Positions 25,464 to 33,833 of a stretch of DNA of 64,000 nt are shown piece by piece. The stretch's first letter is position 1; each line of letters starts with the position of its first letter. Under the pieces are notes generated by a model, which was not told where the DNA came from, searched no databases, and saw only the letters and a list, made by a program, of their open reading frames with translations. Location of the stretch: NCBI RefSeq assembly GCF_018326265.1, contig NZ_AP023360.1:5241501-5305500 (forward strand), in the 5' to 3' direction. Position numbers and translations under genes: made by a program. This DNA is from Catellatospora sp. IY07-71. Lineage in GTDB: Bacteria; Actinomycetota; Actinomycetes; Mycobacteriales; Micromonosporaceae.

Positions 25464-27623
25464 TCAGCCGATCCCTGGGATGAGCGAGATGATCATGTCG
25501 AGGAGCTTGATGCCGAGGAAGGGTGCGATGATGCCGCCGAGGCCGTAGACCCACAGGTTGCGGGTCAGCAGCTTGCTCGCGCTGGACGGCGTGTAGCGCA
25601 CGCCGCGCAGTGACAGCGGGATCAGCGCGATGATGATCAGCGCGTTGAAGACGACGGCGGACAGGATGGCCGACTCGGGGCTGGACAGCCGCATGATGTT
25701 GAGCGCGTCCAGGCTCGGGTAGACCACCGCGAACATCGCCGGGATGATCGCGAAGTACTTGGCGATGTCGTTGGCGATGGAGAACGTGGTCAGCGCCCCG
25801 CGGGTGATGAGCAGCTGCTTGCCGATCTCGACGATCTCGATCAGCTTGGTCGGGTCGGAGTCGAGGTCGACCATGTTGCCGGCCTCCTTGGCGGCCGACG
25901 TGCCGGTGTTCATGGCCACGCCGACGTCGGCCTGGGCCAGTGCCGGGGCGTCGTTGGTGCCGTCGCCGGTCATCGCGACCAGGCGGCCGCCCTCCTGCTC
26001 CTTGCGGATCAGGGCGAGCTTGTCCTCCGGGGTGGCCTCGGCCAGGAAGTCGTCCACCCCGGCCTCGTCGGCGATGGCCTTGGCGGTCAGCGGGTTGTCC
26101 CCGGTGATCATGACGGTGCGGATGCCCATCCGGCGCATCTCGTCGAACCGCTCGCGCATGCCGGACTTGACGACGTCCTTGAGGTGGATGACGCCGAGCG
26201 CGCGGGCCTCCTGGCCGGGCACGTGCTCGGCGACGACCAGCGGGGTGCCGCCGGTGCCGGAGATGCCGTCCACGAGCGCGCCGACCTGGTCGGTGGGGTG
26301 ACCGCCGTTGTCGCGTACCCACTTCATGACCGCAGAGGCGGCACCCTTGCGGATCATCCGCGTGCTGCCGTTCTCTGTGATGTCCACACCCGACATGCGG
26401 GTATTGGCGGTGAACGGCACGAAATGCGCGTGCGGCATGACGCCTTCCTCGCGGGCGCGCAAGCCGTGCTGTTCCTTGGCGAGCACCACGATCGAGCGGC
26501 CCTCGGGGGTCTCGTCGGCGAGGCTGGACAGCTGGGCGATGTCGGCGACCTCCTGCTCGGTCACTCCGGTCACGGGCAGGAACTCCCACGCCTGGCGGTT
26601 GCCCAGGGTGATCGTGCCGGTCTTGTCCAGCAGCAGCGTGTTGACGTCGCCGGCCGCTTCGACGGCGCGGCCGCTCATGGCCAGCACGTTGCGCTGCACC
26701 AGGCGGTCCATGCCGGCGATGCCGATCGCCGACAGCAGCGCCCCGATGGTGGTCGGGATGAGGCAGACCAGTAGCGAGACGAGCACGATGGCGCTGATGC
26801 CGTCGGCACCGAACGCCGCGGTGTCCGGGGCGGCGGCCATCCAGTTCTTGGCGTAGATCGCCATCGGCTGCAGGGTGACCGTGGCCAGCAGGAAGATGAT
26901 CGTCAGTGCCGCGAGCAGGATGTTGAGCGCGATCTCGTTCGGGGTCTTCTGCCGGTCGGCACCCTCTACGAGCGCGATCATCCGGTCGATGAAACTTTCG
27001 CCCGGCTTCTGAGTGATCTTCACGACGATCCGGTCGGACAGCACCTTCGTGCCGCCGGTGACCGCGCTGCGGTCCCCGCCTGACTCGCGGATGACCGGGG
27101 CCGACTCGCCGGTGATCGCCGACTCGTCGACGCTGGCGATGCCCTCGATGACGTCGCCGTCGCCGGGGATGACCTGACCGGCCTCGACGACCACGATATC
27201 GCCAAGCGCGAGGGCGGCCGCCGCGACCGGCTCCTCCCGGTAGGCGGAGGGCTTGGCACCCTCGGACCAGCCGACCAGCCGGCGTGCGATGGTGTCCTTC
27301 TTCGCGCTGCGCAGCGTCGCCGCCTGGGCCTTGCCCCGGCCCTCGGCGACCGCCTCGGCGAGGTTGGCGAAGACGACGGTCAGCCACAGCCAGACCGTGA
27401 TCGCCCAGGAGAACCCGGACGGCTGCGTGATCGCCAGGACGGTGGTGAACACGGCGCCGACCTCGACGATCAGCATGACCGGGTTGCGCCACAGCGTGGC
27501 CGGGTTGAGCTTGCGCAGGGCGTCGGGCAGCGACTTCCACAGCTGCTTCGGATCGAGCAGCCCACCGCCCACTTTCCGCGGCTCCTGCCGCGGTTTGGTG
27601 GATGCCACTGATGTGACAGTCAT
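25464..27623 (-). CDS. kdpB: KdpB, K+-transporting P-type ATPase catalytic subunit
   Basis: A 719-residue P-type ATPase. The phosphorylated aspartate is Asp333 in [12 protein letters not shown]. Also visible are the actuator motif ITGESAPV, the TM4 region [14 protein letters not shown], the nucleotide-binding motif [10 protein letters not shown], and the hinge [20 protein letters not shown]. The length is slightly above that of E. coli KdpB because of a charged N-terminal extension ([13 protein letters not shown]). It hydrolyses ATP to drive K+ through KdpA. It lies 31 bp after kdpA in the same operon. Confidence 0.96.
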   Translation of the reverse strand: MTVTSVASTKPRQEPRKVGGGLLDPKQLWKSLPDALRKLNPATLWRNPVMLIVEVGAVFTTVLAITQPSGFSWAITVWLWLTVVFANLAEAVAEGRGKAQAATLRSAKKDTIARRLVGWSEGAKPSAYREEPVAAAALALGDIVVVEAGQVIPGDGDVIEGIASVDESAITGESAPVIRESGGDRSAVTGGTKVLSDRIVVKITQKPGESFIDRMIALVEGADRQKTPNEIALNILLAALTIIFLLATVTLQPMAIYAKNWMAAAPDTAAFGADGISAIVLVSLLVCLIPTTIGALLSAIGIAGMDRLVQRNVLAMSGRAVEAAGDVNTLLLDKTGTITLGNRQAWEFLPVTGVTEQEVADIAQLSSLADETPEGRSIVVLAKEQHGLRAREEGVMPHAHFVPFTANTRMSGVDITENGSTRMIRKGAASAVMKWVRDNGGHPTDQVGALVDGISGTGGTPLVVAEHVPGQEARALGVIHLKDVVKSGMRERFDEMRRMGIRTVMITGDNPLTAKAIADEAGVDDFLAEATPEDKLALIRKEQEGGRLVAMTGDGTNDAPALAQADVGVAMNTGTSAAKEAGNMVDLDSDPTKLIEIVEIGKQLLITRGALTTFSIANDIAKYFAIIPAMFAVVYPSLDALNIMRLSSPESAILSAVVFNALIIIALIPLSLRGVRYTPSSASKLLTRNLWVYGLGGIIAPFLGIKLLDMIISLIPGIG

Positions 27624-27654
27624 TTCTTGTCCTTGTCTGTTTCTGCGGGCGGGC

Positions 27655-29310
27655 TCACAGGCCCTCGGCCAGTGGGCCGAGCGCGAGTGCGGGCAGGAAG
27701 GTGAGGGCCACCAGGATCACGACGACGCCGACTACCATGCCGATGAACAGCGGCTTGTGGGTGGGTAGCGTGCCCGCCGAGGCGGGAACGGGGGTCTGCC
27801 GGGCCAGGGAGCCGGCCAGACCGAGCGCGACGATGATCGGCAGGAACCGGCCGAGCAGCATGGCCAGGCCCAGCGCGTTGTTCCACCACGGCGTGCTCAC
27901 GGTGATGCCCGCGAACGCCGAGCCGTTGTTGTTGGCCGCCGATGTGAACGCGTAGACGACTTCGGAGAAGCCGTGCGGGCCAACGTTGGCCTGGGTCTGC
28001 CAGTTGCCGGTGGCCATCGCCGCGGCGACGCCGATCAGCACCAGCGCCGGGGTGATCAGGAAGTACATCGACGCGAACTTGATCTCCCGGGCGCCGATCT
28101 TCTTGCCGACGTACTCCGGGGTGCGCCCGACCATGAGACCCGCGATGAAGACGGTGATCACGGCCAGGGTCAGCATGCCGTACAGGCCCGCGCCGACACC
28201 GCCGGGCGCGACCTCGCCGAGCATCATGTTGACGATCGGCATCATGCCACCCAGCGCCGTGTACGAGTCGTGGAACGAGTTCACCGACCCGGTCGAGGTC
28301 AGGGTCGTCGCGGCGGCGAACGTCGCGGAGTTCGAGACGCCGAAGCGGATGTCCTTGCCCTCCATGGCCGCGCCCACGGCCTGCGGGACGGTGCCGGCGT
28401 GGTTGAGCTCGAACACGTTGGTCAGCGCGACACTGCCGATCGCGATGATCGCCATCACGGCCAGGATCGCGTACCCCTGCCGGTTGTCCTTCACCATCCG
28501 GCCGAACACCCGTGGCAGCGCGAACGGGATGCACAGCAGCAGGAAGATCTCCAGCCAGTTCGTCCACGTCGTCGGGTTCTCGAACGGGTGCGCTGAGTTG
28601 ACGTTGTAGAAGCCGCCGCCGTTGGTGCCCAGGTCCTTGATCGCCTCCTGGCTGGCCACCGCGCCGCCGGTGATGTGCTGCCGGCCGCCGGTCAGCGTGG
28701 TGATCAGGGTGCCGTCGGACAGGTTCTGCACCGCGCCGCCGGCGATCAGCAGGATCGCGGCGACGGCGCTGATGGGCAGCAGGATGCGCAGCGTGATCCG
28801 GGTCAGGTCCACCCAGAAGTTGCCCAGCTGGCCGGTCTTGCGCCGGGCGAAACCGCGTACGAGGGCCACCGCGACGGCGATGCCGACGGCCGCGGATACG
28901 AAATTCTGCACCGCCAGCCCGGCCATCTGGGTGAAGTGGGTCATGGTGGACTCGCCGGAGTACCACTGCCAGTTCGTGTTGGTCACGAAGCTGACCGCGG
29001 TGTTCCAAGCGCCGTGGTCCATCACGGCGGGGAACTCGGGCGTGTCGAACCAGAGGTTCTGCAGGCGCATCATCGCGTAGAGGGCCAGCAGTGAGATCAG
29101 CGAGAACGCCAGCACGCTGCGGGCGTACACGCCCCAGGACTGCTCCGCGTTCGGATCCACGCCGAGCACCTTGTAGATGCCGCGCTCGACGCGGCCGTGC
29201 CGCTCTGCGGCGACCACCCGGAACATGTAGTCACCGAGGTAGCGGTACGCGACCGCCAGCGCGGCGATGAGCGAGAGGACGAAGATCGCTCCCGCGGTTG
29301 CCGTACTCAT
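27655..29310 (-). CDS. kdpA: KdpA, K+-transporting ATPase K+-channel subunit
   Basis: A 551-residue membrane protein with ten or more helices and four degenerate selectivity filters. Two are seen in [12 protein letters not shown] and [19 protein letters not shown] (the GGG core binds K+), the others near [18 protein letters not shown] and [13 protein letters not shown]. It binds and translocates K+, powered by KdpB. It starts 25 bp after kdpF. Confidence 0.96.
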   Translation of the reverse strand: MSTATAGAIFVLSLIAALAVAYRYLGDYMFRVVAAERHGRVERGIYKVLGVDPNAEQSWGVYARSVLAFSLISLLALYAMMRLQNLWFDTPEFPAVMDHGAWNTAVSFVTNTNWQWYSGESTMTHFTQMAGLAVQNFVSAAVGIAVAVALVRGFARRKTGQLGNFWVDLTRITLRILLPISAVAAILLIAGGAVQNLSDGTLITTLTGGRQHITGGAVASQEAIKDLGTNGGGFYNVNSAHPFENPTTWTNWLEIFLLLCIPFALPRVFGRMVKDNRQGYAILAVMAIIAIGSVALTNVFELNHAGTVPQAVGAAMEGKDIRFGVSNSATFAAATTLTSTGSVNSFHDSYTALGGMMPIVNMMLGEVAPGGVGAGLYGMLTLAVITVFIAGLMVGRTPEYVGKKIGAREIKFASMYFLITPALVLIGVAAAMATGNWQTQANVGPHGFSEVVYAFTSAANNNGSAFAGITVSTPWWNNALGLAMLLGRFLPIIVALGLAGSLARQTPVPASAGTLPTHKPLFIGMVVGVVVILVALTFLPALALGPLAEGL

Positions 29311-29335
29311 CGTCAGGACAACTCTCTTCAGGCTT

Positions 29336-29422
29336 TCAGAACTTCTCGGGGAACAGCAGGGCGAAGACCAGGAAGACCGCCAGTGCGCAGGCGATCACCA
29401 GGCCGGCCAGGTTGGCGTTCAC
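29336..29422 (-). CDS. kdpF: KdpF small membrane subunit
   Basis: A 28-residue single-helix peptide, [20 protein letters not shown] followed by ALLFPEKF. The LFPEKF ending is the KdpF signature. The GTG start (29422) is preceded by GGAG and overlaps the stop of the upstream small gene (GTGA). KdpF stabilises the KdpABC complex at the KdpA-KdpB interface. The visible long frame around it starts too far upstream. Confidence 0.9.
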   Translation of the reverse strand: MNANLAGLVIACALAVFLVFALLFPEKF

Positions 29423-29502
29423 AGCCGCTCCACTCCCCTTACGACGAGTGCGAGCACTGCGAACACACCCACCGTGAGCAGCACGTAAGCTAGATCGGCC
29501 AT
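29419..29502 (-). CDS. 27-residue membrane peptide, first gene of the kdp operon
   Basis: ATG 29502 is preceded by AAGGAGG at ideal spacing. The product, MADLAYVLLTVGVFAVLALV followed by VRGVERL, is a single hydrophobic helix with a basic end. Its stop overlaps the kdpF start by four bases, so it is translationally coupled and surely expressed. I recall similar short unnamed ORFs ahead of kdpF in other actinobacteria, but that is memory, not a search. It may be an extra Kdp subunit or a coupling peptide. Confidence 0.7.
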   Translation of the reverse strand: MADLAYVLLTVGVFAVLALVVRGVERL

Positions 29503-29700
29503 CGTGCGCCTCCTTCATCAGTGTGTTTTTTGCGGTAGTTTGCCCGTATTCTGTCCGGTGTCGGGCAACCCGAAGCCGGAACGGACGTAATCCAACTCCC
29601 GAAAACAACCCGCATAAGCGGTCTTGACGACATCGCTACGGGCGCGGCGCGAAATTTGACGCGGTCTTGACGGCGCGGTGAGCTGCGCCACCGGGGCTTG
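29503..29700 (-). promoter_or_regulatory. kdp operon upstream region with a 12-bp direct repeat
   Basis: This is the only stretch ahead of the kdp operon. GCGGTCTTGACG occurs twice (29618-29629 and 29661-29672), start to start 43 bp, about four helical turns. This is the spacing expected of a dimeric regulator such as KdpE. The repeats are on the plus strand as written. No riboswitch structure was recognised here. Confidence 0.35.
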
Positions 29701-29996
29701 TCAGTCCGCACTCTCAGCGGCAGCGTTGTGCCGCCCGACGACTTCGGTCAGGCCCAGCACGGTCCGGGCGGGCTCGAACCACGTGGCAGAGCGTTTGACC
29801 TGTTCGTGGTGTGGAAAGCCGGCGCAACTGTCGAAGACGCCCACGTCACCGTGTCGGGTGCCGACGGCGAAGTCCTGGCACGGGCATCGCCCCCAGGCCC
29901 TGACCACGTGCAGCATCGGCGCCACCCGTGGCGGCTCGAAACGCGCCGAGCGTACGTGACCTGGACGAACCTGGCACCTGCCCGCACACTGGCGCA

Positions 29997-30857
29997 GTGC
30001 AGTCCGTGTATCGAAACGCCCGCAGTCGACTTACGGTGCAGCAGTGGTGTTCGGACACCCTTGCCCGAGCGGAGTTCCCGCTGGCCACCACAACCGTCGA
30101 CACCGCAGCCGGCAAGGTCCACCTCACCTCGGCCGGCGCCGGCAAGCCACGCATCGTCGTGATCCCCGGAACCGGGCACAACGCCGCAGCGGCGCTGCCA
30201 TGGCTACGTGCCTTGTCGGCCTGCTGGCCGACCACCATCGTCGACCTGCCGGGACAGCCCGGTCTCAGCGACCCGCGCCGACCCCGGCGCGCCAGGCTCG
30301 CCTGGTACGGCCGCGTACTGGCCGAAGTCCTGAAGACCGCGCAGCTGGACGACGTGATCCTTGTCGGAAACTCGCTGGGGGCAGCGGTCGCACTTTCGGC
30401 AGCCTCACCCCGCATCACCGCACGGGCGCTGGTCTCACCTGCCGGATTCGTCAGCCTCACCGTCGATCCGAAACTGATCCGGGCTTCCATGGCGTGGCTG
30501 CTGCGTCCCACCATCGACCACACCCGTGACATGCTGCAGCTGTTCGTCGCCCCCGGCCGGAGCGCACCCGAATCAGAAGTCGACTGGATGACCCTGATGG
30601 CTGCGAACTGCCGTACGACTCTGGCTCCGCCGCCGCTGCCGGCCGCCGTCCTGGCCGACCGCGCCCAAGTTCCCTGCCTGGTCGCCGTCGGCGAACACGA
30701 CCGGTTCCTGCCACCGCGACGCCTTGCCCCGGTGGTTCAGCACACCACCAACACCCGGCTGAGGATCATCGGATCAATGGGCCACCTGACCACCCCCGAA
30801 CACCTCAGCGACGTGGTGGCGCTGGTAGCTGAGGTCGCAGGCCCGTCCAGCAGCTGA
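29997..30857 (+). CDS. Alpha/beta-hydrolase
   Basis: A protein of about 286 residues; GTG 29997 or GTG 30006 are likely starts, and the frame opens at 29928. It has the nucleophile elbow VGNSLGAAVALS (Ser), an oxyanion region VIPGTGHNAAAALPWL, Asp in VAVGEHDRFLP and His in IIGSMGHLTTPEH, in the order of a complete catalytic triad. The HG-x motif is replaced by PGTG. There is no signal peptide. The substrate is unknown, and the gene stands alone between the kdp operon and a STAS gene. Confidence 0.78.
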   Translation: MQSVYRNARSRLTVQQWCSDTLARAEFPLATTTVDTAAGKVHLTSAGAGKPRIVVIPGTGHNAAAALPWLRALSACWPTTIVDLPGQPGLSDPRRPRRARLAWYGRVLAEVLKTAQLDDVILVGNSLGAAVALSAASPRITARALVSPAGFVSLTVDPKLIRASMAWLLRPTIDHTRDMLQLFVAPGRSAPESEVDWMTLMAANCRTTLAPPPLPAAVLADRAQVPCLVAVGEHDRFLPPRRLAPVVQHTTNTRLRIIGSMGHLTTPEHLSDVVALVAEVAGPSSS

Positions 30858-30983
30858 CCGGTCAGAATCCGACGCTGGCGCAGGTGTCAGTGGCGACCGC
30901 TGGTCAGCCGACCGGTGCTGCCACGCGCCACGCACAACCGCCATGTCCGTGGATGCGCCGGCGTTCACCGCTGGTCAGCACGC

Positions 30984-31481
30984 TCACTGCGGACGACCCG
31001 CTGTGCCTGCTGTGTCGCCGGGTAACGGACGTCGGTAGCAGCGATGGCGAGTTGAGCTGTGCCACGATCGGCTGGGCCGCCGCAGCGCGCACATCGACCG
31101 CAGCGGCCAGCCCAATACCCCGTCGACGGCATCCGTGAGCAGGTCAGCGGCCCCACACAGCCGCATCGTGGCAGTGACCTGCGCAGACGGGTTGATCACC
31201 GAGAAAGGCAGGTTCCGGCGCGCAGCCTCCCGCCGGCAGTCGATCACCGCCGCGACTCCGACAGCGTCGATGAAGCCGACCCCCGACATGTCCAACGCCA
31301 ACCTGGACGCCGCCCGGGTCCTGAGCACCGCGACGGCGACCTTGCGCAGCAGGTGAGCGGTGGCGATGTCGACCTCACCCGACACGGTCAGGCAGAGATC
31401 ACCGGCCCTGGCGCTCAGGCGGATGGTGAGGTCGTCAGGCTGCACGAACACCCCGCAGCCGACAGCCTCGGCAGGCGGCAT
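30984..31481 (-). CDS. STAS-domain protein (anti-anti-sigma-like) without the usual serine
   Basis: A protein of about 165 residues. Residues 18-115 form a STAS domain (LCLTVSGEVDIATAHLL; LALDMSGVGFIDAVGVAAVI). In classical SpoIIAA/RsbV proteins a phosphorylated Ser follows FxD; here the position reads DAVG. The last ~35 residues (Arg/Ser/Cys-rich) look out of frame, so the 3' end may have been altered. ATG 31481 has no ribosome site. ATG 31497 has AGGAG at good spacing but lies in another frame that closes after 20 codons. A copy of the shared 25-bp element is 45 bp from 31481 and 29 bp from 31497. Confidence 0.65.
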   Translation of the reverse strand: MPPAEAVGCGVFVQPDDLTIRLSARAGDLCLTVSGEVDIATAHLLRKVAVAVLRTRAASRLALDMSGVGFIDAVGVAAVIDCRREAARRNLPFSVINPSAQVTATMRLCGAADLLTDAVDGVLGWPLRSMCALRRPSRSWHSSTRHRCYRRPLPGDTAGTAGRPQ

Positions 31482-31526
31482 CGGGAACCGGTCTCATGCG
31501 TGCTCCTAAGCGGTCGGCGATCAGCT

Positions 31527-31551
31527 CGCCGACCAGACTTCCCGGCACACC
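31527..31551 (-). promoter_or_regulatory. Shared 25-bp element, copy 5 (STAS gene)
   Basis: The core GCCGACCAGACTTCCCGGC is at 31528-31546, flanked by C and ACACC. It is identical over 25 bp to the copies at 10554 and 13221 and points the same way with respect to the STAS gene. Confidence 0.65.
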
Positions 31552-31804
31552 CAGGCGTCAAGGTACGGCCAGTAACCCTCTGCTTGCAATAAGCAAATCG
31601 CTGGGTCGCCCACCGCCCGCCGGGGAGCGGTCTGAGAAACTTGGCCGTCTGCGGCATGATGCCGATCATGTCTCCTCAGCCGGCGCAGGCTACCGGGCAC
31701 GCGTGGCGCATGAATGGTGGTGCCGCGGACCTGCGGTGAGCTCACCGCATCGGTCCGCCGCACCTCGGCCTGCCCGAAGCCGCCGACCAGGCGCTGTTTC
31801 GATG

Positions 31805-33091
31805 TCAGAAGAAGCGCAGCCACAGGTACGGCACACACACCGCGACCGTGATCACCGTGACGATCAGACCGTACTTGGTGAACTCCCAGAACGAGATCTT
31901 CTTCCCGGCTCGTTCGGCGATACCGAGCACGACGACGTTGGCCGACGCGCCGATCGCGGTGGCGTTGCCGCCCAGATCGGCGCCCAGCGCCAGCGCCCAC
32001 CACAGGACGTTGCCCTGTGGGGTCCCGTCGGCTTTGACCAGGTCGGCGACGATCGGGCTCATCGTGGCGACATACGGGATGTTGTCGATGATCGCCGACA
32101 AGCCTGCCGACGCCCACAGCATCAGCATCGTCGCACCCCACAACCGGCCCTCGACCGCGCTGGAGGCCGCATGCGACAACTGGTCGATGACACCGGTGTT
32201 GACCAGCGCGCCGACCATGATGAACAGACCCGCGAAGAAGATCAGGGTGTGCCATTCGACATCACGGGCGATCTCGTCGGGATCCAGGCGGGACGCGGCC
32301 AGCAGCATCAGCCCGCCGACTATCGCGACGACCGACGGTTGCAGGTGCAGCACCGAATGGAGCATGAATGCGCCCAGCACCAGTGCGAGCAACACGAGGC
32401 TCACGGCCAGCAGCCGCGGGTCGCGGATGGTCTCCCGCTCGCGCATCGCCATGATCGATGCGACGCGGGCGCTGTCGTGGCGGAACGCGTCCCGAAACAG
32501 CCACCGGCATAGGGCCAGGAACACCACGATCAGGATCGCCACGATCGGCGCCAGGACGCTGAGGAAGTCGTTGAACGTCAGCCCGGACCGGCTGGCGATG
32601 ATGATGTTTGGCGGGTCGCCGATCAGCGTCGCGGTGCCGCCGATGTTGGACGCCATCACCTCGGCGATCAGGAAAGGTGCCGCAGGCAGGCCCAGCTTGT
32701 CGCACACGAACAAGGTCACCGGCGCGACCAGCAGCACCGTGGTGACGTTGTCCAGCCACGCCGACGCGAACGCGGTCAGCAGCACCAGGATGACCATCAC
32801 CGGATAAGGCCGTCCGCGGGCGCGTTTGACAGCCCAGATGGCCAGGTATTCGAACAGGCCGGTGCGGCGCAGCACCGCCACTATCAGCATCATGCCGATC
32901 AGCAGGAAGATGACGTTCCAGTCGATGCCCGACTCGGGGGAGAAGAATGCGTTCTCGGCGTCGGTGGCGCCGAGCAGCAGCATCGCGACCGCTCCGCCCA
33001 GCGCCGCGGCGACCCGGTGCACGAACTCGGTGGCGATCAGCACGTAGGCGACGGCGAACACCGCCACCGCCAGCCACGCCTGGGTGCTCAA
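31805..33091 (-). CDS. NhaD/ArsB-type ion transporter, copy 2
   Basis: A 428-residue paralogue of the protein at 4300-5586, equal in length and, by eye, differing at perhaps one residue in six or seven. It keeps GGTATLIGDPPNIIIASRSG and SANVVVLGIAERAGKK. It starts at a TTG that overlaps the stop of the CBS gene (TTGA), the counterpart of ATGA in copy 1. Na+/H+ antiport is the likely activity; arsenite transport cannot be excluded from sequence alone. Confidence 0.82.
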   Translation of the reverse strand: MSTQAWLAVAVFAVAYVLIATEFVHRVAAALGGAVAMLLLGATDAENAFFSPESGIDWNVIFLLIGMMLIVAVLRRTGLFEYLAIWAVKRARGRPYPVMVILVLLTAFASAWLDNVTTVLLVAPVTLFVCDKLGLPAAPFLIAEVMASNIGGTATLIGDPPNIIIASRSGLTFNDFLSVLAPIVAILIVVFLALCRWLFRDAFRHDSARVASIMAMRERETIRDPRLLAVSLVLLALVLGAFMLHSVLHLQPSVVAIVGGLMLLAASRLDPDEIARDVEWHTLIFFAGLFIMVGALVNTGVIDQLSHAASSAVEGRLWGATMLMLWASAGLSAIIDNIPYVATMSPIVADLVKADGTPQGNVLWWALALGADLGGNATAIGASANVVVLGIAERAGKKISFWEFTKYGLIVTVITVAVCVPYLWLRFF

Positions 33092-33528
33092 GCTGGCATC
33101 ACCCGGTCCAGCAGCCCGTGCAGCGTGACCGCGCCCTCCAGCACGCCGTCGACGACGGCGACCAGCGGGCTGCGGGTGCGCGCCATCAACGCCGCGATCT
33201 CCAGCGCGGTGGCCTGCGGGGACACGACCGGCAGCTCGTGCGGCTGCGGGGGAAGCAGTTCCCGCACCGTCCGGTCGCCGAGCTCCCGGATGAACACGTC
33301 CGCGGCCGCCTCGTCGACCAGCCGCGCCAGCAGCGGATCGTCCTGGCAGTACGACGGGACCGCCAGCCGCAGCACCTGCGTGCCGGGCAGCACCGCGAAG
33401 GGCGCACCATGCTCGTCAACGACGATCAGGCCAGGCAGATCCGCGTCGGCCAGGATCCGGGCCGCTTCCATCGCCGACGTCGACAGCGTCACCGTCGGAT
33501 ACGGCACGACAAGATCAGCAGCGCGCAC
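33088..33528 (-). CDS. CBS-domain pair protein coupled to the second NhaD/ArsB-type transporter
   Basis: A 146-residue protein starting at GTG 33528 with GGAGGAAC at ideal spacing. Two CBS half-domains as in its paralogue at 5583-6026; the block from FAVLPGTQVLRLAVPSYCQD onward is nearly identical. It differs from that copy in having a good ribosome site and in lacking the shared 25-bp element upstream, so the duplicated modules are probably regulated differently. Confidence 0.82.
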   Translation of the reverse strand: MRAADLVVPYPTVTLSTSAMEAARILADADLPGLIVVDEHGAPFAVLPGTQVLRLAVPSYCQDDPLLARLVDEAAADVFIRELGDRTVRELLPPQPHELPVVSPQATALEIAALMARTRSPLVAVVDGVLEGAVTLHGLLDRVMPA

Positions 33529-33594
33529 AGTTCCTCCACCGCTCGGCGAAACGGAGCCGGTCGACGTGTCGAACCGCGGCGACCGCCACCGACG

Positions 33595-33832
33595 CTAGCC
33601 GATCATGCCGCCGTCCGGTATGGCGACGCCTGCGACCGCACACCGCAGACCGAACACGTCGCCGTACCGGACGGCGGCCTCGATCGCGCGTCGGTCGGGA
33701 TGCAGGTAGCGCTGTGTCGTGGTCAGGGAACCGTGCCCGGCGATCTTGCGCAGGACGTGCACGGGCACCCCCGCGTCTGCCATCCACGTCAGCCCGGTGT
33801 GGCTGCCCGAGGACCACAGCCTGCGCAGGATG
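33595..33832 (-). pseudogene. Tyrosine recombinase (phage integrase) C-terminal remnant
   Basis: The frame reads SGSHTGLTWMADAGVPVHVL, then RKIAGHGSLTTTQRYLHPD, the end of a tyrosine recombinase with its HxxR-adjacent helix, the GH box and the catalytic Tyr (TTTQRYLHPD). Upstream of HTGLTW the homology stops (the expected HDLR is replaced by WSSGS) and the GH120 gene ends at 33834. The catalytic domain is missing. It marks a likely integration or recombination scar at the edge of the carbohydrate region. Confidence 0.75.
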
Positions 33833-33833
33833 A

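Noticed and set aside
29503-29700. c-di-AMP riboswitch ahead of kdp
   Set aside because: K+ genes are often under this riboswitch, but no matching conserved blocks or fold were seen.
29701-29925. Minus-strand frame with TWFEPARTVLGL, similar to WFEPVRTVLGL of the CaCA exchanger
   Set aside because: About 38 bp resemble the exchanger gene, but nothing else of it is present. It could be a tiny relic or chance.
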